From: Bacteroidota bacterium
GTDB lineage: Bacteria; Bacteroidota; Bacteroidia; Bacteroidales; Cfx3-03
Reading direction: 5' to 3'
DNA: 64,000 nt
Assembly (NCBI GenBank): GCA_013390605.1
Contig: JACAUB010000001.1
Location: forward strand, 4,623,516-4,687,515
The notes beneath the pieces were generated by a model. That model did not search any database. It saw only the letters and a program-made list of their open reading frames with translations, and had not been told where the DNA came from. Positions 60,350 through 64,000 of this stretch are shown here, piece after piece; within the stretch, counting starts at the first letter, position 1, and every line of letters starts with the position of its first letter. Made by a program: the position numbers and the translations under genes.

Positions 60350-61513
60350 ATGAAGAAATTAAATGCTTTACTTATTAAACCAGCTGGTCCGGATTGTAAT
60401 CTGAACTGTACATACTGTTTCTATCTGGATAAAGCCTCTCTTTTTGATTCCGGAAAACATCGCATGAGTGAAGAGACGCTCGAAATGATGATTCGTCAGG
60501 TAATGAGTCAATCAGAAAATGAAATTAGTCTTGCTTGGCAAGGAGGAGAACCCACATTGATGGGCCTCCCTTTTTTTAAAAAAGCGATCGAATTTGAGAT
60601 CAAATATGGTCAGGGAAAAACAGTAGGAAATGGTCTCCAAACTAATGGACTTTTGCTTACTCCGGCATGGGCAGATTTCTTAAAAGAATATGACTTTTTA
60701 GTAGGCATTTCATTAGATGGACCGAGACATATTCACGATCATTATCGGAAGACTCCTAATGGGAAAGGCTCGTGGGATGTGGTTTCCAGAAACGCAAATA
60801 TGCTCGTAAAAAAGGGTGTTCAGGTAAATGCCATGACTACGATTACAGATTATTCAGCAGACTTTGCCAAAGAAATTTATGATTTTCATAAGTCGATGGG
60901 ACTAAATTTTATGCAGTTTATTCCTATTGTTGAGACCGATATTGAGAACCCAGAAATGGCAGCAAAATACTCTGTAAGTGGAGAAAAATATGGTAAATTT
61001 TTATGTCAGATTTTCGATCTATGGATGGATGATTATGCCAAGGGAATAAATACTACCTCCGTCCGTCATATTGAGTCTGTTTTTTTTAGATATGTAGGGA
61101 TGGAAGCTCCGGAATGTCCTTTAAAAAGAGAGTGTGGGGTATATCTGGTTGTAGAGCATAATGGAGATATTTTTCCTTGTGATTTCTTTGTTCGTCCGGA
61201 ACTAAAATTAGGAAATATTCATCAAAATCAGCTTAACGAAATGCTCAATTCCGAGGGCATGAAATCGTTCGGAATGTTGAAGACAAAACTACCTGATGAT
61301 TGCATCACTTGCAAATGGAAACCCTTCTGTTATGGCGGGTGTACAAAGGACAGAGTGAGAGATCAACGCGATGCCGGAAATAATCACTTTTGTAAGTCGT
61401 ATAAAATGTTTTTACAACATGCTGATCCATTTTTAAAAGTAATGGCTGTTGATTATCATCGTCAGCAATCACATGAAAATAAGACATATGATGCTTCTGG
61501 TTTCTTCAGTTAA
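60350..61513 (+). CDS. anaerobic sulfatase-maturating enzyme (radical SAM)
   Basis: 387 residues. C16, C20 and C23 (CNLNCTYC) bind the radical SAM cluster; WQGGEPTL is the next conserved motif. The C-terminal SPASM-type region has the Cys set for two auxiliary clusters (APECPLKRECGVYL, FPCDFF, CITCKWKPFCYGGC). It oxidises Ser or Cys to formylglycine in sulfatases without oxygen. ATG 60350 is chosen over the TTG at 60326. No sulfatase is inside the window, but the glycosidases downstream suggest sulfated-glycan breakdown. Confidence 0.94.
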   Translation: MKKLNALLIKPAGPDCNLNCTYCFYLDKASLFDSGKHRMSEETLEMMIRQVMSQSENEISLAWQGGEPTLMGLPFFKKAIEFEIKYGQGKTVGNGLQTNGLLLTPAWADFLKEYDFLVGISLDGPRHIHDHYRKTPNGKGSWDVVSRNANMLVKKGVQVNAMTTITDYSADFAKEIYDFHKSMGLNFMQFIPIVETDIENPEMAAKYSVSGEKYGKFLCQIFDLWMDDYAKGINTTSVRHIESVFFRYVGMEAPECPLKRECGVYLVVEHNGDIFPCDFFVRPELKLGNIHQNQLNEMLNSEGMKSFGMLKTKLPDDCITCKWKPFCYGGCTKDRVRDQRDAGNNHFCKSYKMFLQHADPFLKVMAVDYHRQQSHENKTYDASGFFS

Positions 61514-61700
61514 GCTAGTTGAAGAAAATTCATAAAGTAAGTGAATTGTAATAAAAATATTTTAATGACTAAGTTAATTTAGCAAGCATATCCGGGGGGA
61601 ATTTGCATAAATGCTATAACTGATTATTTCATTTTTATCATTCTGAATGAACGAAAATGAATAACCCTTTTTGTGAATTTTAACCCTAATAATTGATGTT

Positions 61701-63635
61701 ATGCGTAGTCATATTTTTACGCTCTTAATGCTGGTTTTCTTAATCGGATTGCAAGGAAAAAGTAGTGCTCAAAAGCACCCGCTTAGTTTAAAAAAACAGT
61801 CCTCAACTTCTACTATTAAACAGGTGAAGAATGGTCCAAATGGGAATTCTCAATTAGCAGTATCCTCTTCTGATAATGTTGACCGTCAACTGTTTCAAAA
61901 AACAGAACCTAATTGGGCGTCGTTAAAAGCACATCCATATCCACAATGGTTTCGGGATGCCAAATTAGGGATTTTTATTCATTGGAGTATCAGTTCTGTT
62001 CCGGCCTGGAGTGGAAAAGAACAGTATGCAGAATGGTTTTTGCGAGGGATATTGACTGGCGATTCAGGACGTATCTTTTTTCAGGATAAAACCTTTGGCA
62101 AGAACTGGAAATATGAGGATTATGCTCCTTTGATGAAAGGTGAACTTTTTGATGCCAAACAATGGGCAGATCTTTTTAAACGTGCCGGGGCTCGTTATGT
62201 GGTATTAGTTTCAAAACATCATGATGGTTTTTGTTTATGGCCCAGTAAATATGCCAAAGGATGGAATGCGGTTGATGTAGGGCCTAAACGCGATATTGTT
62301 GGTGAACTTACCAAAGCCGTAAAAGAAGATGGTTTACGAATGGGGCTCTATTATTCTCTTCCAGAATGGAATAATCCGCTTTATCGTTGGGGTTTTGATA
62401 AGCCTGATAAAGTTAATCAATATGTGGAACAACACATGATTCCTCAATTTAAGGAGTTAATTTCAACTTATAAACCATCATTGATATTTTCTGATGGTGA
62501 ATGGGATCATCCTGCTTCAACATGGCATGCTGCAGAGTTGATTTCGTGGTATTATAACAATGTTGCACCTGATGGAATTGTAAACGATCGTTGGGGTAGT
62601 GGTAGCGAGGGCGGTTTTATTACTCTGGAATATAGTTCTGGGCTTACTAATTCAGATCGTCCTTGGGCAGAAGTTCGTGGACTAGGTCGTTCGTTTGGTT
62701 TGAATCGAAATGAGCCCATCGAAAACTATATGACCCCTGAAGATCTTGTTCATTTCTTTGTTAAGGCCGTTGCAAATGGTGGAGGTATTATCTTAAATGT
62801 TGGTCCTTACGCTGATGGACAAATTCCACTTCTTCAACAAGAACGCCTTCTTCAGTTAGGTGAATGGTTAAAGATTAACGGTGAAGCCATTTATGGGTCT
62901 ACCGCTAATAAATTGACGATAGAAGACAAGGATGTTGAGCTTCGTCGTGTTGATTCGACTGTCAATTTTGACTGGGTTCGTAACTCGCCGGGTAAACCTA
63001 TTTCAGAAGATGACTTCACAGGAGAGTGGACTGGTTTTATTCAACCCAACTATTCAGAAGCATTTCTCTTTGAAGGTAATGCCGACGATGGGATGCGTGT
63101 CTGGATTGATAATAAACTGGTGATCGACAAATGGGATCATGATGGCGGACAAAGCGAAAGTAATGTAATGGAACAAAAAAAAGGTGTCTCAAAAACAGGG
63201 GGAATTAAGTTAGAGGCGTATAAAAAATATTCAATCCACATCTCTTATCAAGAGAAAAAGCAGAATGCCAGCATCTTTTTCTGGTGGTCTTCAAGAAACC
63301 AACGCAAAGAGATTGTCCCTCAGCAATCCTTGTTTACCGATAAGAAACTAACAATCGGAAATGGCCTCAATGCTGTCTATCGCTCAAAAGCTACGCGCCT
63401 TTGCTACACACGAAACGATGACAATTTATATGCTATCACGCTGGATTGGCCTGATGATTCATTGGTATTACATTGTGAAAAACCAACAACCGGCTCAAAA
63501 GTTACGCTACTTGGTAGAAAAGGAACACTCCCTTGGAAATATGAGAATGGAAAAATGATCATTAATACGCGGAGTATTAAGTTTTCAGAAATACCATGTA
63601 ACTGGGCCTGGACCTTTAAAATTTCAAATAACTAA
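61701..63635 (+). CDS. GH29 alpha-L-fucosidase with a PA14 domain
   Basis: 644 residues: a signal peptide (1-24, ending SSAQ), a Ser/Gln-rich linker to ~60, then a GH29 catalytic barrel (about 68-415) with FRDAKLGIFIHWSISSVPAW, VSKHHDGFCLWPS and the probable nucleophile D265 in LIFSDGEWDH. A PA14-like carbohydrate-binding module (about 448-555; GEWTGFIQPNYSEAFLFEG, DDGMRVWIDNKLVIDKWDHDGG) precedes a short C-terminal beta region. It should release fucose from glycans outside the cytoplasm. It stands between the sulfatase maturase and a hexosaminidase-like gene. Confidence 0.92.
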   Translation: MRSHIFTLLMLVFLIGLQGKSSAQKHPLSLKKQSSTSTIKQVKNGPNGNSQLAVSSSDNVDRQLFQKTEPNWASLKAHPYPQWFRDAKLGIFIHWSISSVPAWSGKEQYAEWFLRGILTGDSGRIFFQDKTFGKNWKYEDYAPLMKGELFDAKQWADLFKRAGARYVVLVSKHHDGFCLWPSKYAKGWNAVDVGPKRDIVGELTKAVKEDGLRMGLYYSLPEWNNPLYRWGFDKPDKVNQYVEQHMIPQFKELISTYKPSLIFSDGEWDHPASTWHAAELISWYYNNVAPDGIVNDRWGSGSEGGFITLEYSSGLTNSDRPWAEVRGLGRSFGLNRNEPIENYMTPEDLVHFFVKAVANGGGIILNVGPYADGQIPLLQQERLLQLGEWLKINGEAIYGSTANKLTIEDKDVELRRVDSTVNFDWVRNSPGKPISEDDFTGEWTGFIQPNYSEAFLFEGNADDGMRVWIDNKLVIDKWDHDGGQSESNVMEQKKGVSKTGGIKLEAYKKYSIHISYQEKKQNASIFFWWSSRNQRKEIVPQQSLFTDKKLTIGNGLNAVYRSKATRLCYTRNDDNLYAITLDWPDDSLVLHCEKPTTGSKVTLLGRKGTLPWKYENGKMIINTRSIKFSEIPCNWAWTFKISNN

Positions 63636-63732
63636 TCACTTTTTTAATCTATTAGGTTGTTATAAAGAAATTATCAGCTAATGCTATAATTGTACTGCTA
63701 ACACTGAAAATCTAAATTTAAAAAACCAAACG

Positions 63733-64000
63733 ATGAAACGTTTAATCCTGTTTACAATGATGCTTTCTACTATTGCTGGAGGCCTCTTTGCACAAAAAAA
63801 AGTAAAGTTTTTTAACCTCATTCCCTACCCTACTGAACTAAGCCAAGGTAAAGGAGAATTTGTCGTCAATAGTAAAACAACGATTAAAGCCGATGAGAAA
63901 AGTGGCGCAATGGCTAATTTCTTATGTGAGATACTATCTGCCCCTTTGAATACGGAGATCGCTGTTCAGATTGGCTCAAATGTGTCAAATACGGCCAATT
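63733..64000 (+). CDS. start of a GH20-type beta-N-acetylhexosaminidase, 3' end outside the window
   Basis: The first 89 codons are visible. A signal peptide (about 1-21, ending GLFAQ) precedes FFNLIPYPTELSQGKGEF, the characteristic opening of the GH20b domain of bacterial hexosaminidases. The catalytic domain lies beyond the window, so the family call rests on the N-terminal domain only. It follows the fucosidase by 97 nt on the same strand; together they suggest a host- or algal-glycan locus. Confidence 0.78.
   Translation, partial: MKRLILFTMMLSTIAGGLFAQKKVKFFNLIPYPTELSQGKGEFVVNSKTTIKADEKSGAMANFLCEILSAPLNTEIAVQIGSNVSNTAN

Overview
The window reads as a chromosomal segment of an AT-rich member of the Bacteroidota, probably an anaerobic or microaerophilic relative of the Bacteroidales/Marinilabiliales. 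Support comes from repeated TAnnTTTG-type -7 promoter elements, weak Shine-Dalgarno sequences, families typical of the phylum (DUF4403, DUF4292, DUF6249 and DUF6600 types, the dUTPase-flippase-TPR-EnvC cluster, both GltX and GlnS), and an anaerobic gene set (rubrerythrin, methylmalonyl-CoA decarboxylase sodium pump, anaerobic sulfatase maturase). The taxonomy is inference from gene content; no rRNA is present.

Layout. 1-8.5 kb: the end of an RND efflux pump, rubrerythrin, polyprenyl diphosphate synthase, a radical SAM protein with a small repeat protein, and a two-gene phosphorelay (sigma-54 activator plus a HisKA-REC-HPt protein with no ATPase). 8.5-16.7 kb: a pseudouridine synthase with a long repetitive disordered arm, universal stress protein, YraN, a DUF4403 lipoprotein, an exonuclease/GIY-YIG fusion and an NlpE-like lipoprotein. 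16.7-22 kb: uridine kinase and the complete operon mce-mmdA-(LTD-OadG)-BCCP-mmdB for sodium-coupled methylmalonyl-CoA decarboxylation (propionate formation). 22-28 kb: a TIR-bounded noncoding element, tRNA-Ala, ThpR, an ECF sigma unit with a fructosamine-kinase-like gene, a LutB-like protein and RpiB.

28.2-28.7 kb is a gene-free AT-rich segment with five TGTTAATAA/TGTTGATAA motifs and a 17-bp inverted repeat. With a change in strand composition there and two exact parS sites flanking mnmG about 14-15 kb away, it is a candidate replication origin. 28.7-48 kb holds nadA, a MORN protein, TatA, EnvC, an envelope cluster, a 1238-residue histidine kinase, a methyltransferase, mnmG, ybeY and a membrane adenylate cyclase. 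48-56 kb has gltX, a palindromic dispersed repeat, a small methyltransferase, about 2.6 kb of decayed sequence with a DUF4143-type remnant, and two secreted basic low-complexity proteins. 56-60 kb has tRNA-Gln next to glnS, folB, a cysteine-rich CWC protein and tRNA-Cys. 60-64 kb is the edge of a glycan-degradation locus: anaerobic sulfatase maturase, a GH29 fucosidase with a PA14 domain, and the start of a GH20-type hexosaminidase.

No phage, insertion sequence with a transposase, CRISPR array or defence island was recognised. The best non-routine signals are the parS/origin evidence, the two copies of a ~200-230 bp fold-back repeat (12.2 and 50.1 kb), the 490-bp TIR element, and the kinase-less phosphorelay protein.
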